Shown piece after piece: positions 38,854 through 51,900 of a stretch of DNA of 64,000 nt. Within the stretch, counting starts at the first letter, position 1. Every line of letters begins with the position of its first letter. The DNA is from Mimachlamys varia. Taxonomy: Eukaryota > Mollusca > Bivalvia > Pectinida > Pectinidae. The translations under genes and the position numbers were made by a program. The notes under the pieces were generated by a model. The model was not told where the DNA came from and made no database searches. It worked only from the letters and a program-made list of their open reading frames with translations. The stretch lies in NCBI GenBank assembly GCA_947623455.1, contig OX392527.1:46296401-46360400 (forward strand), written 5' to 3'.

Positions 38854-41720
38854 GACCTTTCGCAGCCATGTAACATCTTCTCTTCATAACAGATTTGTCA
38901 TGTGTGAAATTGTTTATAAAATAATGGATTGTAGTATAGATGAGAAATAATATCACTTTATCTTAAAAAGTTTAATGTGTGGTATTTAAAGGTTTTATTT
39001 TCCAGGTTAATGTATTTTAATTTCTGGAAGTTTGTCACTTCGGTTTATAAACAGATCAATTTATTTCCATGTAGACATATATATCGACCTCTATGTACCT
39101 AAATAAGTTGCTATCGGTTGTTTAACTTAGACTTAGAGGTATAAGTATGTTGAAATGCAATTATGAATTCCTCTTTGTTAAACTTACAAGTCATGTGATG
39201 TTGTTCCTTGTCCATGCTACTATTTATTTTCGCACCAAACCTGGTAGAAGACTGATACACAACTCCCCCGTCATCTGGTGGTCTGCAGACATACCATACA
39301 TGGCTATTTGATACTTGTATCGGTTCAAATATTTGTGGGTATTTGATTTAATATTAAATATATAACAAGTATCCATTGAATTATTTTAAAACGGAACTGC
39401 GTAACGTGAAACTGCTACTGTCTGTTGTAAATCATGGATTATAAATTTATGGAGGTGTTATATCTGTAGAGTTGTCTGTCATGTTCAGAAAACATAAAAA
39501 AGATGACTCTTACACGGCCAGAAGAGCATGGAAATCTTATTTGTTTCCCTTGCACCCTGTTAGTTTTGCATACATCTGAATGAAATTTTGAATGATGTTT
39601 AGCAGTTTCAGTGTATATAGTTGTTTATATAGAGGATGAGTGAGAGAGGGTATATAAAGGTGAATGTTTGTTTATGTAAGCGTGGTATTTTGAGCTGGAA
39701 AAGACTGAACTTTGACAAGATGAACAGACTTGATGAGGAGAAGATTCTGCTGGTACATATGATGTACATTTAGACGTCTTTAAATGTTATTTATGATATA
39801 ATTATGATGACCAAAATTTTACATTGTGAAAATATTTGACTCCAAAATCAAACGGATATCTGCGGTAGATGTGTTGGTCTTTCCCCCCTTTTAAACAATG
39901 CATGATGTGTGTCACGTGAGTGGTGGGTGATTGTTATTAAACTTCTATGCATGAACTACTACATGTTAACATCAGGGACTAAATCACTACGGAGCAGCTA
40001 AACTTCTAAATGTGGAACTTAACTTTCCCAATGTGTCGTAAAACCCTCTGTTCAAATTTTTAAGTTTTAAACATTATATTTTAGTCACCCATACGCAAGC
40101 AATCAGTGTTCAGAAGTTTTGTGAAAATTATTTTTTTGCCAAGTTGTTCACTTTTCCGTGTATGCTGAGTTGTCTCCCCTCCCAAAACTCATCATCCCAA
40201 TTTTTACCATTGCATTGTTTTATATATGGGATGTACCGTTGTTGTGAAAATCAGTAAAATTTGTCATATTTTCTGTGTCACAAATTCTATAGATCATGTT
40301 GAAAGGATAAAATCAGAGTCGCATTGAAAACTGACCCAAACTTGCTATCTTGAACTCGGAACACGCACTTATCCTGTCCTTTATGACTGGCATGTGTTCA
40401 AGAGTGTTTAATCTATAAAATAATAAAGTGGCATAGGTTTCAACCGTATTTGGTTCATGTTTAAGAAATACAATAGTATGTTTGGTTATGGCGCGTTTCA
40501 TAAATACGCCAGCAATATTATTAAGATAAAAGTACTGTTAACTTTTTCTGTGATACTATTACCCAAGAGCGAATTATACATGATTCTAGTTATATATTTT
40601 TGGTGCCGGCGTTTAAACGGAAAGACTCTGTCCTTAAATTATTGCCGATTCACTCGGCAGCGCTAGTCATACTGATCTCTGTTATTAGGCCAAATCAGAA
40701 ATGTCTCCATTCCAATCCCTCAAATATGGTTCAAGGAAATTCACTATTTGGTCTGTTTGACCAATGTGTACTAAAAAGGTTTGATAATGAGCCATGGCTT
40801 GCTTTCTCTTTGATAGGGAATCCCAGTCTAGTTTTTTTAGGTTGCTTAACAATGAGCTGTATTTGGTTTATTTTAAAAACGGGATAATTTCATAGCCTTT
40901 TAATTGATACTTCAATTAATGAGTATCAAGTTTTTGGGCGTTTTGAATTCAAACTACACTTGTTGTATCAGTACTGTTAAAGAAAAGAACCTGAAAAATT
41001 GTGCCACGCATGGAATAAAAGAAATTTCATCATTTGGCCTTATTATAGTACCTGTATATATTCATATGTATATATCCATTCCATTTCTGTAGTACTATAT
41101 ATATATATTGTAAAAATATACACTTGTATCTGTGTTTACTGTTCTTGAGTTGTCCGATTATATTTCAAACATTTCCTGCACAAAACTGAGTGTTGAAGGT
41201 ATCCTTGTAGATATAACATTTAATAAGAATTGTTTTTTTCTGATAATGCCTCAATAAATTGTTATTCCAGCATCTTTTGGCATGCCAAATCATTCAGTAC
41301 ATTTATTTTAATATCCATCTCATTGTGTATAGTCCGTTTCCCTGTAAATATGTACAGTGTACAGCGGATATTGTGTGCATGCTGTTCCATAGCCCCATTA
41401 CTGTGCGTTTTTTTTATTATTTTGTTTTCGTATTGTATTATATTCCTTAATTTAAATGTAAGATAGTATTATTTGATTGAACTTAAGGCAGTTGTTAGAT
41501 GGTGTCTTGTCCTAAGACAGACACATGTATGTATGTGTTTGTGTATATGTGTGTTAACAAGGCTCTGAAGATCATATGAGAGGCCTTGAAAATAACAATT
41601 CAGAAACAGCTGGCAAAATCTATAGCTTCACATGGGAAATAACTTTTTCTGGTACGATTATAGTTTGTTTCTGAACAGAAAACCGGCCTCGCAGGACATT
41701 TATGAAAGACAAATAAAGAT
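38854..41720 (+). other. SUZ12 3' UTR and flank
   Basis: Downstream of the SUZ12 stop codon there is no further coding exon. AATAAA poly(A) signals occur at 40422-40427 and 41712-41717; either could end the transcript, giving a 3' UTR of roughly 1.6 or 2.9 kb. The extent is inference. Confidence 0.35.
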
Positions 41721-44309
41721 ATGATAAAATATGTAAAGAAAATTTAGTCATCAACTTTTTTTCGAGTGTCCGAAAAAGTTCATTGCAAGAGGACAGAGAT
41801 TTGAATTATGAACATGACAAAGTATTTTTAGCCTACACAAGTTCTTATTTGTGTAATTTCAATGTGTATGTTGTGGGAACTACTGCCATTTTTGCACCCA
41901 ATAAAGTTAACTTTGGTTCCTGGATTTGTTCCAACGGATGCCCACAATGGAAATCAAAAGGTTATGGTTTTGAGAGAGCAAGTATTAAATATAATCAGGT
42001 TGTCTCCCTTGGATATTTTCAATCACATTCACAACAATGCCTCTGATTGCTTGATGCACCCAGTGTAAGTTGAATTATCAACAGTACTATATAGCAAAAA
42101 GCTATGAAGATTAAAATGAGATTAAAACGACCAAAATGTATTCCAATTATTAAAACCGTATTTTTTAAATGCAGTAACTGACCGGATAGGAAAGTATTTG
42201 AATTCAGTATCCGTGATAACAAGGTCATTCAGGGGTACAACACAGCTATCATGTTTATAACCTGATTTATAGTTGAGGGTAAATACTGATGGATGAGGTA
42301 CAGTAAATGTAAGGGCTATTCCACAACAAATCATGTATGGGAGGTGGCAGGCACTTGTATCAATATATTTATGGGGTCGAGTTGAAACCAGATCATTTTT
42401 AATATTTTATGTCAGTGGGACCTCTGTAAAAAATGTCTCCCATACCTCCTGTATAGTTAATTCTGGAACAGCTCTAACTGAATTGTCTGAAAAATATATT
42501 GTGTCATCAAAATTTTAACAGCCTACCTCAGAAAGCTGATGACCACTGGTGCTGTAAAAATCAGTCAGGTTCTTAAAAGGGGCTACCTGTCCCTGGACAT
42601 GCTTGGTAGCAAATGTACAATGTCCTACTCGTTACAAACACGTAACTGACACTGCTCAAGATGTATTTGATGTAGCTGTGTGGGCATATGTATCACTTCT
42701 GTTCATCCCCAAAATAATTTATAGTGTCACTTGCATTGCTGGTAAGAGGCGAAATTCCATAGATAAAATATTCAGAAATTTTCCAAACGTGATACTGTAA
42801 ATCACTTCTATTTCGTGTCGGACTTATTTTCGCGTTGATTCAAAAAGTGAGTATCACAAATTCAAATCCCTCGCAATTATTTGTATCTATATGGAGAAAA
42901 CAACTGATCTTCATCAAATGTAGGTTTCTTTTGTCTAAATGCAATAGTTATGTGCTAGTCTGTACTCGGGTAAATACAATTCAGTATGGACAGAATATGT
43001 GTCGTGTGACTTTTCCGATTTATTCACAACTCTCGTAAACAAAATGGTGGTCAGTACAAAGCTATGTACCAGTTGTTGATATCATAGCTCATCTTTCGCG
43101 AATTTGACTCATTTCTTGAGCAGCTTTTGCGAAATCATGTATTCACGAATATGTCTGAAGAGATCGAATGTATTCACAGATATGTCTGAAGGGATCAATT
43201 CATGAAAAAAAATATTCACAAAATATAAGTGATTAACAGTAAGTAGAAGATTGGAATAAATAATGGTTCTCGCTGGTTCAATCATCGGTATGAAGAGTTG
43301 TTTTTACCTTCAATAATGCTGCCCAAGAAATATTTGAATGCAGCATCTCTCCAAATTATCATATATGTTGCGTGTGTTTAGAATGTTCAGCTGAAAACGT
43401 ATCACAGGTTTAGCCCTTTATATACAATGTACTGTTGACACACTTTGATGTTGCACAAAAATATAATTGAGCTAATTAGGTGTCTGTTTATTGTTTTATG
43501 TTGAAAATATTAAGGCCATTTCACAAATACGCAATCTCATTAAAATTTCATAATTATTATTGCATTAAAATTGACTGTGCTAAAATAATTATGTTGACAG
43601 TCAAACTGTTCCGGGTAAAAGAAACAAGTTATTCATAAATTATCGGTAACTGTCTAAGATGATCATGTGTTGGTGAAAAGTCGCTTGGTTTTGGCCATTT
43701 GACACCTAGATTAAATGTCTTTATGATCTCCTGCTCCAAACTCTGATAGATCTAGACCAGGTAGTTTCGGACAAAGAAGAAATTGTTTTTTACGATTTCC
43801 TAAATATCCAGATGGCAAATCTTCTGGATAATTAAGATTCAGCTGTACACCATTGAACTGAAGTTGTTTTTTGTATGTTAATTTTGTTATGATGACGTAA
43901 ATGATGATTTTTGAGTGTACTCTTTAGAAATGATGAGCCTTAATGGTGTTACATATGTTAGGCTTAGTCTGTTACTGTCCTGTGGTGATCTATCATTGTG
44001 ATATCAATTGTGCCTTGTTGGTTTGTTTTTAATGTCCATAGTACAGCTTTTTGTGAACCACACAATTTCTGGTCATTTCATTGGTGGCTGCATATAACTC
44101 GATATATCAACATTTGATCCAGCAGTGAAACCTTTCTTATCCGACACCCTGTGTATTTTTTCTGAAAATACTGTCAGAGTACACAGGTTTTTTGTTTGAT
44201 TTCATCAGAATTAACATCACAGCTGTTTGAAGCATATGAATTGTTTGCCTCTGGTATGTTACTGTAAAGGATGTACAAGTGTTAGCTGTAGGGAATTCCC
44301 TTAATTATA
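41721..44309. other. Intergenic, no gene seen
   Basis: AT-rich DNA with only short frames. A 30-base phrase (GTATTCACGAATATGTCTGA and GTATTCACAGATATGTCTGA) occurs twice at 43139-43198. I find no coding family. Confidence 0.45.
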
Positions 44310-44375
44310 TATAAGCTCACTCAGTGTTAGAGCATCAGGCTGGAGAGCCAAGGGTCGTGGGTTTTTGTCCAATAT
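44310..44375 (+). mobile_element. Degenerate tRNA-like sequence
   Basis: GTGTTAGAGCATCAGGCTGG, then AGAGCCAAGGGTCGTGGGTT, resembles the D-arm, anticodon arm and T-arm of a tRNA, but the B-box is damaged (GGGTTTTTGTCC) and the 5' arm does not pair. It is likely a SINE head or tRNA pseudogene. Confidence 0.45.
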
Positions 44376-44606
44376 AAACACCATAGGATAATGTTTTCAA
44401 AATTATCTTTACATTCTAACATATTTATCTTACGATGTACAGTACATTGAATCGTGTTAATAACGAAGGCAGGGGACCAAACTTGGTTGCCTGGTGGAAA
44501 TTCAGCACCAATTTCACCCTTTAGGGGGAAAACAAAGATATGTTACAAACTGCTTACTTGTCATTATTATATTAGCTATCAGTGTCATCATTATAATTTT
44601 ACTTAA

Positions 44607-44808
44607 AGGCCCAATATACGTTACTTTCGGCAAAACTCAAGCCTAATAATTTTTTGATATTCATAGATGTAGTTAAGATTAACTGATATCAGAAATATGC
44701 AATTTCAATCTCTGCCAAAAGATTTTTGTATGGTTATCAAATGGATTTTTTTTTTAGATTTTTTCAGAATCACGAAAAAATTTCCTGTAGTTACATATAT
44801 ATTGGGCC
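44607..44808. mobile_element. TTAA-flanked MITE, copy B (inverted)
   Basis: It starts AGGCCCAATATACGTTACTT and ends ATATATATTGGGCC, with TTAA at 44603-44606 and 44809-44812. Compared with copy A at 16631 it is inverted and about 180 bases shorter by internal deletion. Shared interior phrases include TTTTTGTATGGTTATCAA and CAGAATCACGAAAAAATTTC. Confidence 0.85.
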
Positions 44809-44812
44809 TTAA

Positions 44813-47326
44813 ATGCAATTGCCAACTGCACAGTCAAAAATTTTCGAAGTATATATCATGTTGGTGACAGATTTTGTTCTTCAAGGGTACTTTTTCTTAA
44901 ATTTTGATGTGAAGGCGTATTCAACTCCTAGCTCTTATTTTTGGAATTAGCAGCAGTAAAATAGTAATTATTGTGTATTTGTGATAGCACATCAATCAAT
45001 ATCCATGGCAGACAGTTGAGACATTGCATCATCAAAATTGGTGTATCATGTGACCCACTGTAGTTGTGATGTCATACAAATCTGTGTAATATGTTTATTT
45101 TGTGAGATGGTAAATGGTATACATTTATATGTTTTTGATAATTCTTTTAAAAGGTATGGTGTATGTTATAAACTTGTCCATGGTGATGAATTCTAGTTTC
45201 TTGCAATATTTTATACAGTGTGTATATATTCTAGAAACATTGGGGCACATATATGTTATCATCTATCATGGTATCAAAACTTCTTTCCATATCTAAGTCA
45301 TTTTTTTTATAATAAAAAAAACCCCACTGCAATGTAACAAATTAACCGTTATACTCTTTATGTCGTTGTGTTGGCATAGATTAAATGAATTTAAAACTAC
45401 ACACATTGTCATGGAAACTGGCAAAAAGTAACCCAAAGGAAACATTATACGTAGTTATAATTGTTCCACACAAATTAGAACATGTTGCCGAATTGAACAA
45501 AGCTGCGTACATGTTGGTGATGTTGTTACGATCACATAATGAGTTGGATGTAATTGTACCTGTGTGGTTTGTATTTAAGTCCAATTTGTATGCTTGTTTC
45601 CTCAATTCAACAAATAAAAACATTTTAAAGACCTTAATCTTTCTGTTCTTTTGCGTAAATATTATGGTCATTTGAAAGTTATTTCTTTGTGGATTTCCCA
45701 CATGAATATTTCCATTTACCATAATTGACCGAATAAGCACACAGCGCTTGCCAAAAAACACAAAAGAGTGTACTTTATAAAACCATGTACTGGGAAAAGT
45801 TCCGGTTTGAAATCTTAGAAATAAAGTGTCTCATTTCACTGCAGATTGTATTGGCATATCAGTGAGGCAAGAAAATCTAACAGGCTTTACTTGGTGCATA
45901 CATCCTCCTTACCTGAGAAAAGGTAGGGATGTTCTTACTAGGTCGAATGTTAATAGTAATCGAGGAAAAATGATCTTCTCTTCCCCACTTTATGATTGTA
46001 TACGTTGACATCGATTGACCATGGTGTGGTGACATAGAAGACACCAATAGGTAAGTTATTTAAAAAAAAAATTATTACATTAATAATTCACAAGGATTCC
46101 TGTATTTAGATTTACAAATTTTCATTCCATAGATTCTTACAATCAACAATAAATCATCTCAATCGTGCATTCAAGTTTACATATAAAACCTTCAAGATTG
46201 AAGGATAGTTTGCAAAAAAGTGAATTACCAAAAGAACTATTCGACGAAGGAGGGGTATTCGAGTAAACCAGATTCGAGTAAGTGGGGTACTGTATCTGGT
46301 CCTCTTGCATCAACACAGACTTTGACTCGGAACACACAAGTCAGACTGGGTATAAAAGCCTGCAACATGTTCTAACCAACTAACCTTGATAGCCAACTCA
46401 ATGATTGATAGTTTAGTTGTACTTCAGTGGTATTCTATATAAATCTCTATCAGATCTTATTCCTGTTATGCCCTGTGTTACCACAAAATGATTGCCAGTG
46501 GCTTGACATCAATGTTTCTACCGGATGAAAGGCTTGTTTATCTATAAACCACTAGTCCATGAAATTAAGACTACCAGCATCGTTGGAAACGCATGCGACA
46601 CTGCTCTTTTGTGTCTGGTGGGCTAGAACAGACGGAAATCATTCTCCAGAACAGGACTTTTGTCCCTTATGTTGATCGAACGCATCCCATTGGTTTTCTT
46701 GGGAGGCTTTGTCGCCACCATGTTGGTTTATATTGTATATTGAAAACAACTTTGTTCCGTCTGCCTATGGGACACTAGCAACAACTAAGAAATGGTCTCC
46801 AATTTGTGAACAACAAAACTTAATTGTAGCTAATTCCAGCAAAACAAACAATAGTTACAGTGTGTTCAATAGCATAAGACCTCAAATATGTTAAAGAGGT
46901 CTTAGTCCATCTGATTGCTTTGGTGCTTTGATCCTGTCAAATGTTTCTCTCCTGTTAATCCTATCATTTGTTGAAGCAGATAACGAATGTTTTCCATGCA
47001 GCAATTCATGGGAATGACTGAGGGAGTTATGAAGTTGTCCTTTGTCAGAGCAGATAAGAAGTTTATGGAAACTTTTAAAAAATGTATGATTTAATCGGTT
47101 TTAATGTTTCCTTTGAAGAAAGGACCTGTTATCCACCAATTCCAACAACTTTATCTGCTATACATGTCGACCATACATCGACAATTCAACAGATTTTGAT
47201 TTGTACAAAAAATCTTCATCTGTGTTCATTACACATTAAACTGTTTCCACATACATGTATAAAATCTTGTCCTGGGACAAAGTAGGAACTGTTTTAATTC
47301 CATGCATTGAATCCTCATCTCCATTG
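44813..47326. other. Intergenic, no gene seen
   Basis: It contains the 46247-46290 match to the repeat end at 5240-5348, and otherwise AT-rich sequence with short unrecognised frames. Confidence 0.45.
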
Positions 47327-48252
47327 TTGGATGTTCAACATGTTTTCATGCTTCAGTTCTTTATCTCTTATATAGGTGGTTCAGCATGTTTTCATGCTTC
47401 AGTTCTTTATCTCTTATATAGGTGGTTCAGCTTGTTTTCATGCTTCAGTTCTTTATCTCTTATATAGGTGGTTCAGCATGTTTTCATGCTTCAGTTCTTT
47501 ATCTCTTATATAGGTGGTTCAGCATGTTTTCAAGCTTCAGTTCTTTATCTCTTATATAGGTGGTTCAGCATGTTTTCATGCTTCAGTTCTTTATCTCTTA
47601 TATAGGTGGTTCAGCATGTTTTCATGCTTCAGTTCTTTATCTCTAATATAGGTGGTTCAGCATGTTTTCATGCTTCAGTTCTTTATCTCTTATATAGGTG
47701 GTTCAGCATGTTTTCAAGCTTCAGTTCTTTATCTCTTATATAGGTGGTTCAGCATGTTTTCAAGCTTCAGTTCTTTATCTCTTATATAGGTGGTTCAGCA
47801 TGTTTTCATGCTTCAGTTCTTTATCTCTTATATTGGTGGTTCAGCTTGTTTTCATGCTTCAGTTCTTTATCTCTTATATAGGTGGTTCAGCATGTTTTCA
47901 TGCTTCAGTTCTTTATCTCTTATATAGGTGGTTCAGCATGTTTTCATGCTTCAGTTCTTTATCTCTTATATAGGTGGTTCAGCATGTTTTCAAGCTTCAG
48001 TTCTTTATCTCTTATATAGGTGGTTCAGCATGTTTTCAAGCTTCAGTTCTTTATCTCTTATATAGGTGGTTCAGCATGTTTTCATGCTTCAGTTCTTTAT
48101 CTCTTATATTGGTGGTTCAGCTTGTTTTCATGCTTCAGTTCTTTATCTCTAATATAGGTGGTTCAGCATGTTTTCATGCTTCAGTTCTTTATCTCTTATA
48201 TAGGTGGTTCAGCATGTTTTCATGCTTCAGTTCTTTATCTCTTATATAGGTG
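47327..48252. repeat. 46-nt minisatellite with 276-nt higher-order repeat
   Basis: About 20 copies of a 46-nt unit. Each unit carries AGCATGTTTTCATGCT, a hairpin with a 6-bp stem and 4-base loop, and the pyrimidine-rich TCTTTATCTCTTATATAG. Variants (CAAGCTT for CATGCTT, CTTGTT for CATGTT) recur every six units, so blocks 47698-47973 and 47974-48249 are near-identical 276-base copies. The open plus-strand frames through it are artefacts of a 46-nt period and contain no family motif. Confidence 0.92.
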
Positions 48253-48924
48253 GTCTGGATGTTCGAACCGTTTATGTGCATCAGATCTTGACCTGTATCT
48301 TTGATGTGGGACTGTTGCTTGGAGTGTGGCAATATCCTCTAGATGTTGATCTGTTTTACAACAACATGTCAGACCAAGGGATTGGCACAATCAGCCATTA
48401 GGTAGAACAGACTGTATTTTCCAAATCTCCTACAAGAGAACAGTGTCGTTGGATTAAATCAGTATCAGTAGGACAAGTCTGTTTCTGAGTGTTTCGAAAT
48501 AATGCTATATTTGTTTATTGTAAAATTCAGTGGCAAAACGGTTTGACATATGTCAGCAAATTTGTATGTAAATTTCTTGAAAACAGAACTATACAATACT
48601 GTGAATGTACTTTGGTGGACTCAAATTTTAGGACAAATGAAATTTGAACAGATTAACGCATAGATGAATTCCCGGGCACTGATAATACTAAGTACTTATT
48701 GTAGAAAGCAATATACAACATTAACTGTATAAATTAAAACAATTATAATTAAGTAGAATATTTTCAGGGTGAAAATATAAAACACAAATTAACCAAACCA
48801 ACAAAATTTTTTTTATGTGCATCTTCTGTTATGCACACTTAGCCTTCAATTTTGTCCTGACAAATTCCTGAGGTGAAGAGAACATAAATGAGCACATAAA
48901 CCCTTGGAGCATCAAGGATGATTT
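48253..48924. other. 3' flank of METTL22
   Basis: This lies downstream of the METTL22 stop codon on the minus strand. A minus-strand AATAAA poly(A) signal candidate lies at 48514-48519. No other gene seen. Confidence 0.35.
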
Positions 48925-51900
48925 CTATAGGACGGTGTGTATTACCAGTTCCTTGGTCCTGCTGTAGTCGAGGTACATGGGCAGCTCTTCAGCCACTTGG
49001 GAGTAAAGGAGTTGTCTCCCCTCACAGCCATGCTGCTGAAGCGTTATTAGGCCCTGAAAGAAGTGTGTGTAGGCTGGACAGGCTATGTCAAGGTCAGCCA
49101 GGGTGAACACCAGTCTGTAAACAGAGACAAGTCGTCAGCCAGGGTGAATACCAGTTAGTAAACAGAGACAAGGTCAGCTAGGATGAATACCAGTAAGTAA
49201 ACAGAGACAAGGTCAGCTAGGGTGAATACCAGTCTGTGAACAAAGGCAAGGTCAGCCAGGGTGAATACCAGTCTATGAACAGAGACAGGGTCAGCCAGGG
49301 TGAATACCAGTCTATCAACAGGGACAAGGTCAACCAGGGTGAATACCAGTCTGTGAACAGAGACAAGGTCAGCCAGGGTGAATACCAGTCTGTCAACAGG
49401 GACAAGGTCAGCCAGGGTGAATACCAGTCTGTAAACAGAGACAAGGTCTGCTAGGGTGAATACCAGTCTGTGAAGCCAGGTATATGTTATACAGGAGAAG
49501 TGTAGACACGCACAAACAGGTAAATAATGCATGTATAAAGAATGCATGTGATGTACATTAAAAAACCTTTTTCCAGAGAAATTTTAGTAACAACAGTACT
49601 TAGGTTTGGCAACTCATTCTAGAAGGCGTACAAAGAACTTGTGAAGAATGTATATAAAAGAGGGTACTTTGGAACAGGTGTGTGATATGTGAAGTAACAA
49701 ATTAAATGAAGGGCATCACATAAAGGTTTTTGTATGAAAAGATATCCCCATTTTTTTTATCAATATCCCTCCAAAACTGTGTTGTAGGCTTGAGGCCTGT
49801 GTGAAGCAGTTTCCAGCTACTTGCCAAATGTCAATAGTTTTCTTAACCTTTCACCAAAGCCTGGCATATCCTTCGATCACTATGGCTATGTAAACCACCA
49901 ACCACACATACAATTATCCTTTGTTTGTCTTACAAATGCCTATGCACCAACACAAGTTATTATTCAAATGCAAATTAAGGGTCAGGTGGTGTTGTATTAC
50001 AGAATAAATTCTAGTTTGTGACAAAAATCACTGAACATGAAATAACTTTCAGATGATCATCACTCTAAGCTTACCTCTTTTCTAGTCCCATGTACAATGT
50101 CTTTGCTGGTCCTTGTGACATCAGAAGGTGTAACATCCTTAATAGGGCTTCAGTGGCGTCATCATCATAGATAACTAAACATCAGACAAAGGTCACCAAT
50201 ACAGCTAAATAAAGTTCACTGAATGATAATGTAATCAGTAATTAGTAGGCCCTACCTCTTTTCCCCTTAAGTTCCAAACCTTTTCCCCTCTAGCCCTACC
50301 TCTTTTCCCCTTTAGTCCCACCCCTTCTTCCTTTAGCCCTACCTCTTTTCCCCTTTAGCCCCACCCCTTCTTCCTTTAGCCCTACCTCTTTCCCCTTTAG
50401 TCCAACCCCTTCTTCCACTAGCCCTACCTCTTTTCCCTTTTAGTTCCACCCCTTCTTTCTCTGGCCCTAGTTCTTTTCCCTTTTAGTCCCACCCCTTTTT
50501 CCTCTAGTCCCACCCCTTTTTCCTCTAGTCCTGCCTCTTTTCCTCTTCAGTCCCATACCTTCTTCCTCTAAACCTAACTCTTTCTCCTTTTATTCCCACT
50601 CCTTCTTCAAATAGCCCCACCTCTTATACTTTTTAGTTCCACCCTTCTTCCTCTAGTCCTCCCCCTTGTCTTGTTTAGTCCCACCCCTCCTTCCTATAGT
50701 TTAGCCCCTTTTCCTGTTTACTCCTGCCCATTTCCCCTCTATTCCTGCCCCTTTTCCCTTTAGTCTCATTCTTTCTTCTAGCCCAATCTTTCACCCCCTT
50801 TACTCCCAACCCTTCTTCCTCCAGTCCTGTCCTTTCCTATTTAGTCCCACCTTTCCTTCCTCTAGTCCTGCCTCTTTCACTGTTTAGACCCATCCCTTCT
50901 TCCTATAGTCCTGCCTCTTTCCTTGTTTAGACCCATCCCTTCTTCCTCTAGTCTTGTCTCTTTTCCTGTTTAGTGCCATCCCTTCTTCCTCCAGTCCTGT
51001 CCTTTCCTATTTAGTCCCACCTTTCCTTCCTCTAGTCCTGCCTCTTTCACTGTTTAGACCCATCCCTTCTTCCTATAGTCCTGCCTCTTTCCTTGTTTAG
51101 ACCCATCCCTTCTTCCTCTAGTCTTGTCTCTTTTCCTGTTTAGTGCCATCCCTTCTTCCTCTAGTCTTGTCTCTTTCACTGTTTAGACCCATCCCTTCTT
51201 CCTCTAGTCCTGTCTCTTTCACTGTTTAGACCCATCCCTTCTTCCTCTAGTCCTGCCTCTTTCACTGTTTAGACCCATCCCTTCTTCCTCTAGTCCTGCC
51301 TCTTTCACTGTTTAGACCCATCCCTTCTTCCTCTAGTCCTGCCTCTTTTCCTGTTTAGTGCCATCCCTTCTTCCTCTAGTCCTGCCTCTTTCACTGTTTA
51401 GACCCATCCCTTCTTCCTCTAGTCCTGCCTCTTTCACTGTTTAGACCCATCCCTTCTTCCTCTAGTCCTGCCTCTTTCACTGTTTAGACCCATCCCTTCT
51501 TCCTCTAGTCCTGCCTCTTTCACTGTTTAGACCCATCCCTTCTTCTCTAGTCCTGCCTCTTTCACTGTTTAGACCCATCCCTTCTTCCTCTAGTCCTGCC
51601 TCTTTCACTTTTTAGACCCATCCCTTCTTCCTCTAGTCCTGCCTCTTTCACTGTTTAGACCCATCCCTTCTTCCTCTAGTCCTGCCTCTTTCACTGTTTA
51701 GACCCATCCCTTCTTCCTCTAGTCCTGCCTCTTTCACTGTTTAGACCCATCCCTTCTTCCTCTAGTCCTGCCTCTTTCACTGTTTAGACCCATCCCTTCT
51801 TCCTCTAGTCCTGCCTCTTTCACTGTTTAGACCCATCCCTTCTTCCTCTAGTCCTGCCTCTTTCACTGTTTAGGTCCATCCCTTCTTCCTCTAGTCCTGC

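Noticed and set aside
47698..48401. Repeated plus-strand 91-codon frames
   Set aside because: They are read through a 46-nt minisatellite and repeat every 276 bases; no protein family resemblance.
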